Source of the DNA: Bradyrhizobium sp. WSM1417
Lineage (GTDB): Bacteria > Pseudomonadota > Alphaproteobacteria > Rhizobiales > Xanthobacteraceae
Length of the DNA stretch: 64,000 nt
Assembly (NCBI RefSeq): GCF_000515415.1
Contig: NZ_KI911783.1
Span: 1,602,392 to 1,666,391, forward strand
Reading direction: 5' to 3'
Positions within the stretch are counted from its first letter, which is position 1. Every line of letters starts with the position of its first letter. Both the position numbers and the translations under genes were made by a program. A model generated the notes under the pieces. The model made no database searches and was not told the DNA's origin. It saw only the letters and a program-made list of their open reading frames with translations. Below, piece after piece: positions 42,333-50,841 of the stretch.

Positions 42333-42977
42333 ATGACCGATCCGAACCGCATCACGCTGTATTATTCGCCGCAAAGCCGCGCCACCGGCACGCGGGTGCT
42401 GCTGGAGGAACTGGGGGCGCCCTATGATCTTCATGTCCTCAACATGAAGGCCGGCGAGCAGCGCCAGCCGGCCTACCTCGCCATCAACCCGCTCGGCAAG
42501 GTGCCGGCGATCCACCACAGCGGGCAGCTTGTGACCGAGCAGGTCGCGATCACCATCTACCTCGCCGATTTGTTTCCGCAGGCCGGGCTGGCGCCCGCGC
42601 TGAACGATCCGCTGCGCGGCCCCTATCTGCGCTGGATCGCCTATTACGGCGCCTCGTTCGAGCCGGCCCTGATCGACAAGTTCATGCAGCGCGAGCCGGC
42701 ACCGATCACGCAATCGCCTTATGCCGACTATGACACCATGCTCGGCGCGCTCGAGGCGCAGCTGTCGAAGGGACCGTATCTGCTCGGCGAGCGTATGACG
42801 GCCGCGGATGTGCTGTGGGGCGTCGCGTTCAGCTGGACCATGATGTTCGGTATTGTGCCGAAAAAGGACGTGTTCGTCCGCTATGCCGAACGCATGACTT
42901 CGCGGCCGGCGTTCCAGCGCATCAACGCGGCGGATGCTGAGATGGCGGCGCAGCATGCTGCGGCGCTTCAGGGCTGA
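42333..42977 (+). CDS. Glutathione S-transferase family protein
   Basis: A 214-residue GST. Thioredoxin-like domain: ITLYYSPQSRATGTRVLLEELGAPYDLH, cis-Pro in PLGKVPAIHHSGQ, and the binding loop TEQVAITIYLADLF. The helical domain contains LLGERMTAADVLWGVAF (N-capping Asp). Probable Ser active site in YSPQSRA. It is divergent from a WYL regulator; the DUF6157 gene follows 17 bases later in the same direction. Detoxification or conjugation is expected, with expression controlled by the regulator. Confidence 0.92.
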   Translation: MTDPNRITLYYSPQSRATGTRVLLEELGAPYDLHVLNMKAGEQRQPAYLAINPLGKVPAIHHSGQLVTEQVAITIYLADLFPQAGLAPALNDPLRGPYLRWIAYYGASFEPALIDKFMQREPAPITQSPYADYDTMLGALEAQLSKGPYLLGERMTAADVLWGVAFSWTMMFGIVPKKDVFVRYAERMTSRPAFQRINAADAEMAAQHAAALQG

Positions 42978-42994
42978 GTGATCCAAGGTTGAAG

Positions 42995-43429
42995 ATGACG
43001 AAGCCGATGCACACGACCAACTGCTTCAACACCTTCATCCAGGTTGCTGAAGATTGTCCTGCGCGCACAGGCGAAGAGCCGCCGCTGCGCGCGGGAAAGC
43101 CGACGGTGGCGTGCCTGCAATACGGGATGATCGCCAAGGCGCCTTACAAATACACGTCCGACGACGTGATCTTCACAACGTCTGCGCCAGGACGCGAACT
43201 CGCCGTGAAGGCGACGGAAACGGAGAAGCAGGCGGCCCGTGAAGCGTTCTTCTCCCGAGGGCAGGCGTGCATGAGGGCGTCGAGCCTGGGCAAGCGCTTC
43301 GGCTGGGGCGTTCATGCCGATAGCAAGGGCCGGATCGCGCTCTATCCCATCGAGAGCAAACGCTACCAGGCGCTTGCCCGCGATCCCAAGCTTACGCAGG
43401 TGAGGGCGATGCGGTCGAAGCGGGCGTGA
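42995..43429 (+). CDS. DUF6157 family protein
   Basis: A 144-residue protein from ATG 42995 (MTKPMHTTNCFNTFIQVAEDCP), with AAGG six bases upstream. The family pattern is visible: HTTNCFNTFIQVAEDCPARTGEEPP, KAPYKYTSDDVIF, then EAFFSRGQACMRASSLGKRFGWGVHADSKGRIALYPIESKRYQAL. It has no known activity. It may share a transcript with the GST gene and so respond to the same WYL regulator. Convergent with the enoyl-CoA hydratase whose stop begins one base beyond its own. Confidence 0.82.
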   Translation: MTKPMHTTNCFNTFIQVAEDCPARTGEEPPLRAGKPTVACLQYGMIAKAPYKYTSDDVIFTTSAPGRELAVKATETEKQAAREAFFSRGQACMRASSLGKRFGWGVHADSKGRIALYPIESKRYQALARDPKLTQVRAMRSKRA

Positions 43430-44215
43430 TCAGAATTTTGGCGGCCGCTTCTCCGCGAACGCCTTGATGCCTTCCTTGATCTCGTCGCCGCGCATGCTGT
43501 CGCGGTGACGCTGGTCGGCGGCTTGCTGGTCGAGTTCGCCGCGGGCGAATTCGTTGATGGCGCGCTTCATGCCGCGCATTGCCTGCGGCGCGTTGCCGGC
43601 GAGGATGTTGGCGAGCCTGTCGACCTCCTCGTCCAGAAACTCGACCGCCACCATATCGGTGAGATAGCCGATCCGCAGCATCTCCGGCGCGCTGATCTTC
43701 TGCGCGGTCAGGAACAGCTTCTTCGCATTGTCGACGCCGAGCCGCGTCACATAGCGTTTGATGCCGCTGCTGTAGTAATGCAGGCCGAGCCGGGCCGCGG
43801 GCATGAACATCTCCGCGGTGTCGACGCCGATGCGGAAATCGCAAGCGAGCGCGAGGTCGGTCGCGCCGCCATAGACGCCGCCGTTGAGGCGGCAGATCGT
43901 GGGCACGCCGAGATCCTCCAGCCGGTTGACGACTACCTCAAAGGCGGAGCCCGCGCTCTGCTGCTCGTTCGCACTGACCGCGCGCTCGGCAACCGAGTTG
44001 AGATCATAGCCCGCGGAGAAGGCGCGCCCCGTGCCGGTCAACACCAGCACGCGGATAGCAGGATCAGCCTCGACCCGGTCGAACAGTTTGACCAGCTCGC
44101 CGAGATCCTCGGCCTGGAGCCGGTTGAGGTGTTTGGGACGATTGAGGCGGATGGTGGCACGTGCACCAACGAGTTCGAGCACCGGGCCAGTGGCCGCGTC
44201 GGTGATATCCGACAT
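43430..44215 (-). CDS. Enoyl-CoA hydratase/isomerase family protein
   Basis: A 261-residue crotonase-fold protein starting MSDITDAATG at 44215 (GGAG seven bases upstream). Motifs: ATIRLNRPKHLNRLQ, TGTGRAFSAGYDLNS and LNGGVYGGATDLALACD, with Asp at the first hydratase Glu position. The second region MPAARLGLHYYSSGIKRYVTRLG has Ala where PEx is expected. Both catalytic acids seem changed, so a different CoA reaction (isomerase, lyase or dehalogenase type) may apply. Downstream of the K+ channel gene, 29 bases away. Confidence 0.88.
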   Translation of the reverse strand: MSDITDAATGPVLELVGARATIRLNRPKHLNRLQAEDLGELVKLFDRVEADPAIRVLVLTGTGRAFSAGYDLNSVAERAVSANEQQSAGSAFEVVVNRLEDLGVPTICRLNGGVYGGATDLALACDFRIGVDTAEMFMPAARLGLHYYSSGIKRYVTRLGVDNAKKLFLTAQKISAPEMLRIGYLTDMVAVEFLDEEVDRLANILAGNAPQAMRGMKRAINEFARGELDQQAADQRHRDSMRGDEIKEGIKAFAEKRPPKF

Positions 44216-44244
44216 TCTTGTCTCCATTATTTGCTTGTCGGCAT

Positions 44245-45354
44245 TTATTTGTTTTCGAGCGTGCGCCGCTTCGCCTCGGCATCGATGGTTTCGGCAAGAT
44301 CGGGATGCCGCGCCATCAGCACGCGGAAGTCGACAAGGTCGAGCACGAGAAGCCGCGACACCTTGGTGGTCGAGACATTGGCGCCGCGCAAATTGTTGCC
44401 GAGCAAGGCCATCTCGCCGAAGAAGGCGCCATCGCCGAGCTGCACCTTCTTGCCGGGCAGGTCGACCTCGACCTCGCCGGCGGCGATGAAATACATGCAG
44501 TCGCCCTGTGTACCCTTGCGGATGATCATGGTGCGGGCCGGCAGCTCCATGGTTCGCAGCATGTGGGTGACGTCGGCGATGGCGGCCGGTCCAAGTGCTG
44601 CAAAGAACGGCACCTTGCTGACGGATTCCCAAGTCTTGAGGAAATTGTCGCGCCGGGTCTCCGCGGCAAAGCCGGTCGCCAGAATACCGGTCCAGAGGCC
44701 GAACACACCGAGGCCGGAGATCATCACCAGCGCCGCCACCATGCGGCCCAGCGGCGTCACCGGCACGACGTCGCCATAACCCGTCGTCGTCAGGGTTGCC
44801 ACGGCCCACCACAGCGCGGCCGGGACGCTGCCGAAGGTCTGCGGCTGCACGTCCCGCTCCAGGAAATATTCGGCGACCGAGGCCAGGAAGACCACCATCA
44901 GGAAGATCACGAGCACGCTGAGCAGCGGCCCCGATTCGAGCACCAGCACGCGGCGGAGCTGCCGCAGGCCGGGAATGCCCGGTACCACCTTCAGCACCCA
45001 GAGCACGCTGAGCAGCCACGCCGTCCTGGGCTCGATCCCGAGAATCAGCGCGGCTGGCACCGCCAACGCACCGACCGCGTCGACCAGCCCGGCGGAGGAG
45101 GACATGTAGAGTGCGAGGCGCCCCTGTCGCGCCATATGGCGTAGCCGGACCACCCATTCGAACACGAAGTAGACGAGGCAGGTCCAAAGCAGGGCATCGA
45201 CCCAGCGATGTGCCGCCTCATAGGCCGGGTTGACCGTCAGCAGCACCATGGCGAGCACGCCGACGGCGACGGCCACATAGGCCGCCCTGGTCATGTTGCG
45301 GCCGGCCGTGGCGGCCGCGAACTGGGCCAGAGCGGAGATCAGCGGCTTGGACAT
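44245..45354 (-). CDS. Cyclic nucleotide-gated potassium channel (MlotiK1-like)
   Basis: A 369-residue channel with six transmembrane segments, the pore loop and filter ATLTTTGYGDVVPV near residue 190, and a C-terminal cyclic nucleotide-binding domain (IIRKGTQGDCMYFIAAGEVEV, GDGAFFGEMALLGNNLRGANVSTTK). The phosphate-binding cassette FFGEMALL...R is intact, with the Arg contacting cyclic nucleotide phosphate. The fold is the MloK1 model channel, which opens when cAMP binds. S4 carries few charges (LRQLRRVLVLE). It is followed by the enoyl-CoA hydratase gene. Confidence 0.93.
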   Translation of the reverse strand: MSKPLISALAQFAAATAGRNMTRAAYVAVAVGVLAMVLLTVNPAYEAAHRWVDALLWTCLVYFVFEWVVRLRHMARQGRLALYMSSSAGLVDAVGALAVPAALILGIEPRTAWLLSVLWVLKVVPGIPGLRQLRRVLVLESGPLLSVLVIFLMVVFLASVAEYFLERDVQPQTFGSVPAALWWAVATLTTTGYGDVVPVTPLGRMVAALVMISGLGVFGLWTGILATGFAAETRRDNFLKTWESVSKVPFFAALGPAAIADVTHMLRTMELPARTMIIRKGTQGDCMYFIAAGEVEVDLPGKKVQLGDGAFFGEMALLGNNLRGANVSTTKVSRLLVLDLVDFRVLMARHPDLAETIDAEAKRRTLENK

Positions 45355-45465
45355 GCGGGAAGGCGGCTCGGTTGGTCGTTGCGGTCCCCGGCTGGAACCT
45401 CGGTGCCAAAGTGCCTGCCCGGGTCGAGGCCGTCAACGACGGGCGCGGCCGCGGACCACGTGCCG

Positions 45466-45684
45466 CTACTTGAAATGCGGCGGTTCGTCGTAGCCGCGAC
45501 GGCTGCTGAAGAACAGCAGCACCATCAAGCCGATGCCGACAAGAACGGAAAACCCGGCCCCCAGCGCCAGCGCCACATAGCCTTCCGTCGGAATCGGCTC
45601 GCCTTCGACCGCCATCGCGGAATAAGCGAAATAGCCAACCGCGGCCAACATTCCCAGCAGGAAGATGATGAGGAGTGCACGCAT
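45466..45684 (-). CDS. Small membrane protein of unknown function
   Basis: 72 residues from the ATG at 45684 (MRALLIIFLLGMLAAVGYFAYSAMA), with GGAGA upstream. It has two hydrophobic helices, the second ALALGAGFSVLVGIGLMVLLFF, then a cytosolic tail SSRRGYDEPPHFK. No known family. It lies between the TAXI binding-protein gene upstream and the K+ channel gene downstream on the same strand and may be in one operon. Confidence 0.65.
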   Translation of the reverse strand: MRALLIIFLLGMLAAVGYFAYSAMAVEGEPIPTEGYVALALGAGFSVLVGIGLMVLLFFSSRRGYDEPPHFK

Positions 45685-45807
45685 GGCGCGGTCTCCGGTT
45701 GATCCGAGAACAAACGGTTGTGGACGGGGACGGTTCCCGGACGAGGGTCCCCCGGTCGTTCGCGGACGTGCCGGCAAGGCGTCGCCGCAGATCCTCAAAT
45801 CGATAGG

Positions 45808-47253
45808 TCAGGCACTCTGAGCTGTCTTCACCACCACGACATTGCTCTCGTCGTGGTGGGGAGGGGCCGCATCCTGAGCGGCCTTCTCGCCCTCGCCCGC
45901 ATGGCGCTTGAGGTAGTCGCGGCGCATGCCGATCTCGTCGCGGACGAATTCGTAGCCGAGCTTGAAGGTGTCGAGCCCGTCGGTACTGATCGTGCCGTCG
46001 CGCAAGCCGATGACGGCGCCGCGCAAGATGCCTTCCAGCTCGTCCTGGAGACATTCGAGCTGGTCGAGCGAATGCGCGTGTTCGATCCGCTCGCCGATAT
46101 CGAGAATGGCGGTGGAGAGCTCGCTGGCCTTTTCCGGCGCGATCCGGGTGATCTTGGCGTAGATCGCGGCGAAGATCGAACCGATGACGCTGAGCGCGGC
46201 AGCGCCCAGATACATCAGGTCGCTGTACTTATCCATGAACGACTTGGTGTCGTCGTTGATGTAGTCGGCCGCCCCTTGATGCGCCATCACAAAGGCGTCC
46301 TTCTCGACGGAGGCGGGTTCGATTCTGCTGGCAAAGCCGCTGTCGAGCCCGAGCGCGGACTTGTTCTCGTAGACGGTGCGCGCGAGCTCCCCGGCCGCCG
46401 TCGGCGACATCCGGGACTGGGCGACCAGCAACCATTCGAGCCCGATCGTGTCGAGATCGTCGTCGGGAATTTCCGGTGATGCGGACAATGTGCCCGCCGT
46501 CAGTGTCTCACTGGAAATGCCGGGGATCCTGCGCGCCAGCGCCTTCGCCTCGTCAATTGCGTTCAGTGTGAAGCCGCCGCGCTTGGCGACCTGCTCATAC
46601 GCCTTGTCCCGCACTGCCCGGGAGGCGTGGACGATGGCGACGACCGCGCCAAAGCCGCTTGTCGGTGCGAACAGCTTGTCGAGCGTTGTGCCCTGCGGCG
46701 CCATCTGGATCTTCGCCGCATCCGCGCCGTCGGGAATGTCGAGGATGCCGCGGACAAAGGCGAGCGAGGATTCGTTGTCGGCGAGGACGGCGACCTTCTT
46801 CTTCTTCAGCTCGGCCAGCGACTTGATCTTCTTGTTTCCGGGCCCGAGCAGCAGCACGAGATCGTGCTCGAGGATCGCGAGCGTGCGCGCCCGCAGCGGC
46901 ACCTTGGCGTCGGTGCGCAGCACCGCGAGATCCGCCTGCTTGCGATCGAACTGGGCGATCGCCTTGGCGTTGTCGGGGTTGTTGACGATCTTGATCCGGA
47001 AGCGCGAGGCGTTGCTCTTCAGGACGGCGGCGAGCTTGGCTGCGAACAGCGCTTCGTCGCTATTGGGAGCGCCGACCGCAAAGGTCAGCGTCTCCGAATT
47101 GTGCACCAGCATGCGGCCGCCCCAGACCGTGGCAAGCGACAACAGCAGGGTCAGCACGACGTAGAGGAAGACCTGCTGCTGGTTGGTCTTGATCACCTTG
47201 GGTCGCCGGGGCGGTGGCTCGATCGGCGATGAGGTCGGGCCCTCAGTACTCAT
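45808..47253 (-). CDS. TAXI family TRAP-type solute-binding protein with membrane tail
   Basis: A 481-residue protein. An N-terminal membrane anchor (VFLYVVLTLLLSLATVWGGRMLV) is followed by the TAXI/NMT1-like binding fold (TLTFAVGAPNSDEALFAAKLAAVL, DRKQADLAVLRTD, LAELKKKKVAVLADNESSLAF). After residue 340 there is another membrane segment (YLGAAALSVIGSIFAAIYAKI) and a long helical C-terminal region. No TRAP membrane subunits are near. It may be a sensor or scaffold rather than a transport component. First of a run of minus-strand genes down to 43430. Confidence 0.85.
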   Translation of the reverse strand: MSTEGPTSSPIEPPPRRPKVIKTNQQQVFLYVVLTLLLSLATVWGGRMLVHNSETLTFAVGAPNSDEALFAAKLAAVLKSNASRFRIKIVNNPDNAKAIAQFDRKQADLAVLRTDAKVPLRARTLAILEHDLVLLLGPGNKKIKSLAELKKKKVAVLADNESSLAFVRGILDIPDGADAAKIQMAPQGTTLDKLFAPTSGFGAVVAIVHASRAVRDKAYEQVAKRGGFTLNAIDEAKALARRIPGISSETLTAGTLSASPEIPDDDLDTIGLEWLLVAQSRMSPTAAGELARTVYENKSALGLDSGFASRIEPASVEKDAFVMAHQGAADYINDDTKSFMDKYSDLMYLGAAALSVIGSIFAAIYAKITRIAPEKASELSTAILDIGERIEHAHSLDQLECLQDELEGILRGAVIGLRDGTISTDGLDTFKLGYEFVRDEIGMRRDYLKRHAGEGEKAAQDAAPPHHDESNVVVVKTAQSA

Positions 47254-47594
47254 GGCAGCACTCTGGCCTTATGCTTCCGGTGGCGGGCGGCTCGCGGATG
47301 CGATCGCCGCGGTCGCCCTGCAATTCGTAAACGTCTGAAAAAAGAACGATATTCTCTGCCGGCAATGATAGCGCGCAGGCCGCGGAATGCAAATTCCGAG
47401 CCGAAGGTAACCTTACTCACCCGCGGCGATTGGTCAGCCTATCACCGGTTAGCCACAGTTGGCGATTTTCCGGTTCCCCCGGCTGCATTCCGTCCCGGGA
47501 GATGCCATAAATCGCAGGTCCCGGCGATTTGACCGGTCCAGGAAGAGATTGCGCTGAACGCTCCAATTCTTCTTGTCACGTCAACGAGGGCGCC
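47254..47594. other. 341-base region between divergent TAXI and DUF3307 genes
   Basis: No gene seen. It must contain promoters for both divergent units. An A-rich stretch (GAAAAAAGAACGATATTCTC at 47337-47356) and short GC clusters are the only features; no reliable -35/-10 pair or repeat could be fixed. Confidence 0.45.
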
Positions 47595-47996
47595 TTGTCG
47601 TTTCCACCCCTGTCATCGGCGGTTCCGGTCGAAGCCCTCATTGGTTGGATGTTGCTGCTGACGTTCAAGCACATCATCGCCGATTTCGTCCTCCAGACCG
47701 CGTGGATGGCGCACGGCAAGGACCAGAAGCACGGCTGGGCCCTGCCGCTCCTGGTGCACTGCCTGGTTCACCTTGCGGTTGCGCTGCCCCTGATCCTGAT
47801 CGTGGCGCCAAAATTCTGGTTTGTGGCGTTGATCGACTTCGTGATCCACATCACGATCGACCGCGCCAAGGGGCTCGTCTCGGCCAATTTCGGTGTCGAT
47901 CTTGCGCATCCCTGGTTCTGGACCCTGATCGGTGTCGACCAGGCCCTGCACCATCTGACCGGCTTCGGCCTCTCCATCTTCATGGCGGCGAACTGA
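47595..47996 (+). CDS. DUF3307 domain-containing membrane protein
   Basis: 133 residues from a TTG at 47595, with GAGGG a few bases before; the ATG at 47529 is an alternative without site. Membrane segments: IGWMLLLTFKHIIADFVLQTAWMAHGK, LPLLVHCLVHLAVALPLILIV and FWFVALIDFVIHITIDRAK. His residues (KHIIADF, LVHCLVH, ALHHLTG) recur as in the DUF3307 family. Function unknown. It stands alone, with a repeat and the small gene at 48203 following. Confidence 0.82.
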   Translation: MSFPPLSSAVPVEALIGWMLLLTFKHIIADFVLQTAWMAHGKDQKHGWALPLLVHCLVHLAVALPLILIVAPKFWFVALIDFVIHITIDRAKGLVSANFGVDLAHPWFWTLIGVDQALHHLTGFGLSIFMAAN

Positions 47997-48044
47997 GCGC
48001 TGGCGGTCTCGGCGTAGCTAGTCGTCCATCGGCATCCACAAGAG

Positions 48045-48074
48045 GTCGTCATGCCGGACAAGCCCGGCCATGAC
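48045..48074. repeat. Dispersed palindromic repeat, family B, copy 3 (short)
   Basis: GTCGTCATGCCGGacaaGCCCGGCCATGAC is 30 bases with outer GTCAT/ATGAC and inner GCCGG/CCGGC arms. It resembles the end of family B copies at 10241 and 12589. Confidence 0.6.
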
Positions 48075-48202
48075 GCTGTGGAGGCATTTCCAGCCCATTG
48101 ATTCGCGGCCCACGCGCAAGGACCCCGGGTGACTACCGGGCAGCGTGGTTAACCTTTCATTAGAGAATTGCACTGCATCTTCCCAGACGAGGGAGAACCG
48201 CA

Positions 48203-48601
48203 ATGTTTTCAAGCCGCGATACCTTTGAAGGCGATTCGTGCCCGGTCCGCGACGAACTCCTTGGCGAGATGTACCGCGCCAGCGAGAGTGGCCTGCCGAG
48301 GCTGGTTGAAAGTGTTTCCCCTGACGCGCGCGCCAGGCTGGCGCTGTTCTGCTATCGCCGCAGCCATCTGCATTCGCTGGCGGTCGCGATCGCAGGCAGC
48401 TGCAATGAGCGCGACCTGATCGAGAACGGCGGCCGTGTTGGTTCGACGCTCTACGCGCTTGCGCGCGAAGGCGCGGCGAAATCCTCGCCGTCGCTGTCCG
48501 GTGGGCGCAAGCCGATCACGCTGTCGACCAAGCCGCTCTCGGTGCTCGCGCCGCTGGACGACGAGATCGACGACGAGATCAGCGAAGCCGTCCCGGCCTA
48601 A
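48203..48601 (+). CDS. Hypothetical protein
   Basis: A 132-residue protein with GAGGGAGAACCGC upstream of its ATG. Sequence: helical N-terminus (SPVRDELLGEMYRASESGL, LVESVSPDARARLALFCYRRSHLHSLAVAIAGSCNERDL), then a Ser/Lys/Thr region and an acidic tail (APLDDEIDDEISEAVPA). No recognised domain. It is probably cytosolic. It converges with the YkgJ-family gene; the two stop codons overlap by four bases (CTAA). Confidence 0.7.
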   Translation: MFSSRDTFEGDSCPVRDELLGEMYRASESGLPRLVESVSPDARARLALFCYRRSHLHSLAVAIAGSCNERDLIENGGRVGSTLYALAREGAAKSSPSLSGGRKPITLSTKPLSVLAPLDDEIDDEISEAVPA

Positions 48602-48921
48602 ACGCTCGCGATCATTGGCAGCCCGAATTTCCGTCGCGCCATCGCGCATTCGGCGTCGCCCGGCATGCACGTGCGGCACACGTCCGGCCGCACTGCGTAG
48701 ATGCCGCACGCGGTCGCTTGTCCGATCTCTCCCTGCAACGCCGAACAGCGATCGCCTTCGCAGCGCATGCCGGATTGACGCGCGTTGACGAGCGCTTCGG
48801 GAATCGCGGCAAGCTCCTCGTCGCTCTCGATCGAGAAGCGCGGCCAGTTCGCCGAATAGCCGCAGCAGGCGCCGCAACTCTGGCAACAGCTCGACAGGTC
48901 GATCGGGGCGTTCTCGTCCAT
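48598..48921 (-). CDS. YkgJ family cysteine cluster protein
   Basis: 107 residues from the ATG at 48921 (MDENAPIDLSSCCQ). Eight or so Cys fit a zinc or iron-sulfur cluster: CCQSCGACCGY, CEGDRC, CGIYAVRPDVCRTC, and AECAMARR. YkgJ-type proteins bind a metal cluster of uncertain role. It ends with GLPMIASV. The start is not coincident with the upstream WYL gene stop (13 bases away), so the two are likely co-transcribed. Confidence 0.85.
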   Translation of the reverse strand: MDENAPIDLSSCCQSCGACCGYSANWPRFSIESDEELAAIPEALVNARQSGMRCEGDRCSALQGEIGQATACGIYAVRPDVCRTCMPGDAECAMARRKFGLPMIASV

Positions 48922-48934
48922 CGTCACGTATCCT

Positions 48935-49633
48935 TCACGTATCCTTGGGCGGGCCCCAGACCAGGCTCTGCCGCCATTTTGCGCGCAGCACGTCGCGCCT
49001 TTCCGGATATCTCTCGTCGGGATAGCTCGCATCCACGACGCGGTCGGTGCGGAAGCTGCGGAAGTCGCCGCGCAGTTCGCACCAGGCCGCGAGCAGGCGC
49101 ACGGCTTCGAGATACCCGATCGAAATCGGCCAGATCATGCGCTCGCTGGCGCGGCCCTGCTCGTCGCGATAGCGCAGCATGATCTTCTTGCCTTCGTGGA
49201 TCTGGGTGCGCGTGCGCGCCATGTCCAGGCGGTCCGGCTCCCTGTTCCAGCTCGGCCGGGCCCGGCTTGCCGGCTCCAGCACGAAGGGACGCAGGCGCTC
49301 GGGGACAGTGTCGGCGATCTTGGCCATCAGGTCTTCAGCCGCACGCGCCAGCGCGGGATCGGCATGGCCGGCGACCCATTGCGCGCCCAGCACCGCCGCC
49401 TCGATCTCGTCGGGTGTCAGCATCAAAGGCGGCAGGTCAAATCCCTTTTCCAGGATGTAGCCCATGCCGGCTTCACCGCGGATCGGCACGCGCTGGCCGA
49501 TCAGCGTGGCGATGTCGCGATAGATCGTGCGCTTCGAGGTCTCGAGCTCGGCCGCGATGGCGTCCGCCGTCAGCGGCTTACGCGTACGCCTCAGCACCTG
49601 GATGATTTGAAACAGCCGGTCGGCGCGTCTCAT
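48935..49633 (-). CDS. WYL domain transcriptional regulator (YafY family), copy 2
   Basis: A 232-residue protein with N-terminal HTH MRRADRLFQIIQVLRRTRKPLTADAIAAELETSKRTIYRDIATL and WYL domain GKKIMLRYRDEQGRASERMIWPISIGYLEAVRLLAAWCELRGDFRSFRTDRV. It lacks the C-terminal extension of the 41230 copy. Faces the 49746 gene with an imperfect inverted repeat between them. Probably represses or activates the 49746-50090 pair. It is co-transcribed with the YkgJ gene downstream. Confidence 0.92.
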   Translation of the reverse strand: MRRADRLFQIIQVLRRTRKPLTADAIAAELETSKRTIYRDIATLIGQRVPIRGEAGMGYILEKGFDLPPLMLTPDEIEAAVLGAQWVAGHADPALARAAEDLMAKIADTVPERLRPFVLEPASRARPSWNREPDRLDMARTRTQIHEGKKIMLRYRDEQGRASERMIWPISIGYLEAVRLLAAWCELRGDFRSFRTDRVVDASYPDERYPERRDVLRAKWRQSLVWGPPKDT

Positions 49634-49675
49634 GACGGGTCTCTTGTCGGTGGGTTTTCAGATGGTGGCGCGCGG

Positions 49676-49699
49676 CTGCTGACAGGATGTTGGCAGCAG
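49676..49699. promoter_or_regulatory. Inverted repeat upstream of the second WYL module
   Basis: CTGCTGACA (49676-49684), six bases, TGGCAGCAG (49691-49699): nine-base arms with one mismatch. It contains ACAGGATGT, as does the perfect repeat at 42260. It lies 42 bases before the WYL start and 46 bases before the 49746 start, so it can regulate both directions. Confidence 0.65.
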
Positions 49700-49745
49700 G
49701 GGAGTTCTATACCGGGTCAACACGTCGACTGAAGAGGATTTGTCC

Positions 49746-50051
49746 ATGATCATTCCAACTCATTTCGGCCCGGCCGCTGCGCTGTGGCGGACCCAGCCTC
49801 TACAGGTCCAGCCTTTGCAAGTCCTGCGCTTGCAAGCCCGAGCTTGGTACGCATGGGCGTTCGGCCGCCTCGTATCCCTTGATCTCATGGTCGTCGACCT
49901 CCGCCTTGCGCTCGCGACAATGGTGGCTCGCTTCCTGGTCCAGGCCGGGGACGCGCTGGTCCGTCATGTCATGGCCCGCGCCTGGCGAGGGGCCCGCTTC
50001 GCAGAAGATATCACGGCTGCTGCCACCATGGTGGCAGCAGCCCGCGGTTAA
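49746..50051 (+). CDS. Hypothetical protein upstream of GST-like gene
   Basis: 101 residues from the ATG at 49746, with AGAGGA eight bases upstream. The sequence (HFGPAAALWRTQPLQVQPLQVLRLQARAWYAWAFGRLVSLDLMVVDLRLALATMVARFLVQAGDAL) is helical and hydrophobic in the middle. A short repeat QVQPLQV is present. No family recognised. It lies between the WYL operator and the GST gene at 50090 and is probably co-transcribed. Possibly a small membrane-associated or DUF-like protein; the first module lacks it. Confidence 0.6.
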   Translation: MIIPTHFGPAAALWRTQPLQVQPLQVLRLQARAWYAWAFGRLVSLDLMVVDLRLALATMVARFLVQAGDALVRHVMARAWRGARFAEDITAAATMVAAARG

Positions 50052-50089
50052 GTTCCCTCAACTCTTTCGGTGGTTTCAGGAGAGCCTTC

Positions 50090-50818
50090 ATGATCACGCT
50101 TTACGGCTTTGGCACCGGCTTCGGCCTGCCGGAAATCAGCCCCTTCGTCACCAAGACGGAGGTGCAGCTCAAGATGGCGGGATTGCCCTATCGGAAGGAG
50201 CGGGCGATGCCGCCCGCCTCTCCCAAGGGGCAGCTTCCTTTCATCGACGATGGCGGCGAGGCGGTGGCTGATTCCACGTTCATCCGCGCCCATATCGAGC
50301 GCCGCTACGGCTTCGATTTCGACGCCGGGCTGTCTCTTGCCGAGCGCGCACAGGCTTGGGCATTCGAGCGCATGATCGAGCATCACGTTTATTTTGCGCT
50401 GGTCGGGGCGCGCTGGGTCGACCCCGTCAACTTCGCCAAGGGGCCTGCGCATTTCTTCGACGGCGCGCCGGAGCACAATCGCGAGAAGTTGCGCGAGGAC
50501 GCGCAATTCCGTGTCGCCGAGAACTATTTGCTCTCCGGGCTCGGACGGCACGCGCCCGATGACGACGTCGATCTCGCCGTGCGCTCGCTGTTTGCGCTCT
50601 CGGTGCAGCTCGGTGACAAGTCCTATCTGATGGGCAACAAGCCCTGCGGCGTGGATGCCACCGCCTTCGGTGCACTCGCCGGGATCCTGACGCCGTTCTT
50701 CGAATCCGCCCTGCGCCGTCGCGCCGAAGGATTTCCGAACCTCACCGCCTATGTCGATCGGATGATGGACACTTACTATCCGGAGTTCGCCTGGACCCCG
50801 CTGCGGCAGGCGGCTTGA
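50090..50818 (+). CDS. Glutathione S-transferase-like protein
   Basis: A 242-residue GST-fold protein with AGGAGAGCC upstream. N-terminal domain: MITLYGFGTGFGLPEISPFVTKTEVQLKMAGLPYRK, cis-Pro in PKGQLPFIDDGGEAVADSTFIRAHIERRYG (residues 44-70). Helical C-terminal domain has LMGNKPCGVDATAFGALAGIL with the N-capping Asp. In the N-terminal part the active-site Ser/Cys is not obvious (GLPEISPFV). It is close to the metaxin/FAX-like GST group. Regulated, by inference, with the WYL gene at 48935. Confidence 0.87.
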   Translation: MITLYGFGTGFGLPEISPFVTKTEVQLKMAGLPYRKERAMPPASPKGQLPFIDDGGEAVADSTFIRAHIERRYGFDFDAGLSLAERAQAWAFERMIEHHVYFALVGARWVDPVNFAKGPAHFFDGAPEHNREKLREDAQFRVAENYLLSGLGRHAPDDDVDLAVRSLFALSVQLGDKSYLMGNKPCGVDATAFGALAGILTPFFESALRRRAEGFPNLTAYVDRMMDTYYPEFAWTPLRQAA

Positions 50819-50841
50819 CGACAGCGCGACCGCAGACTCGG

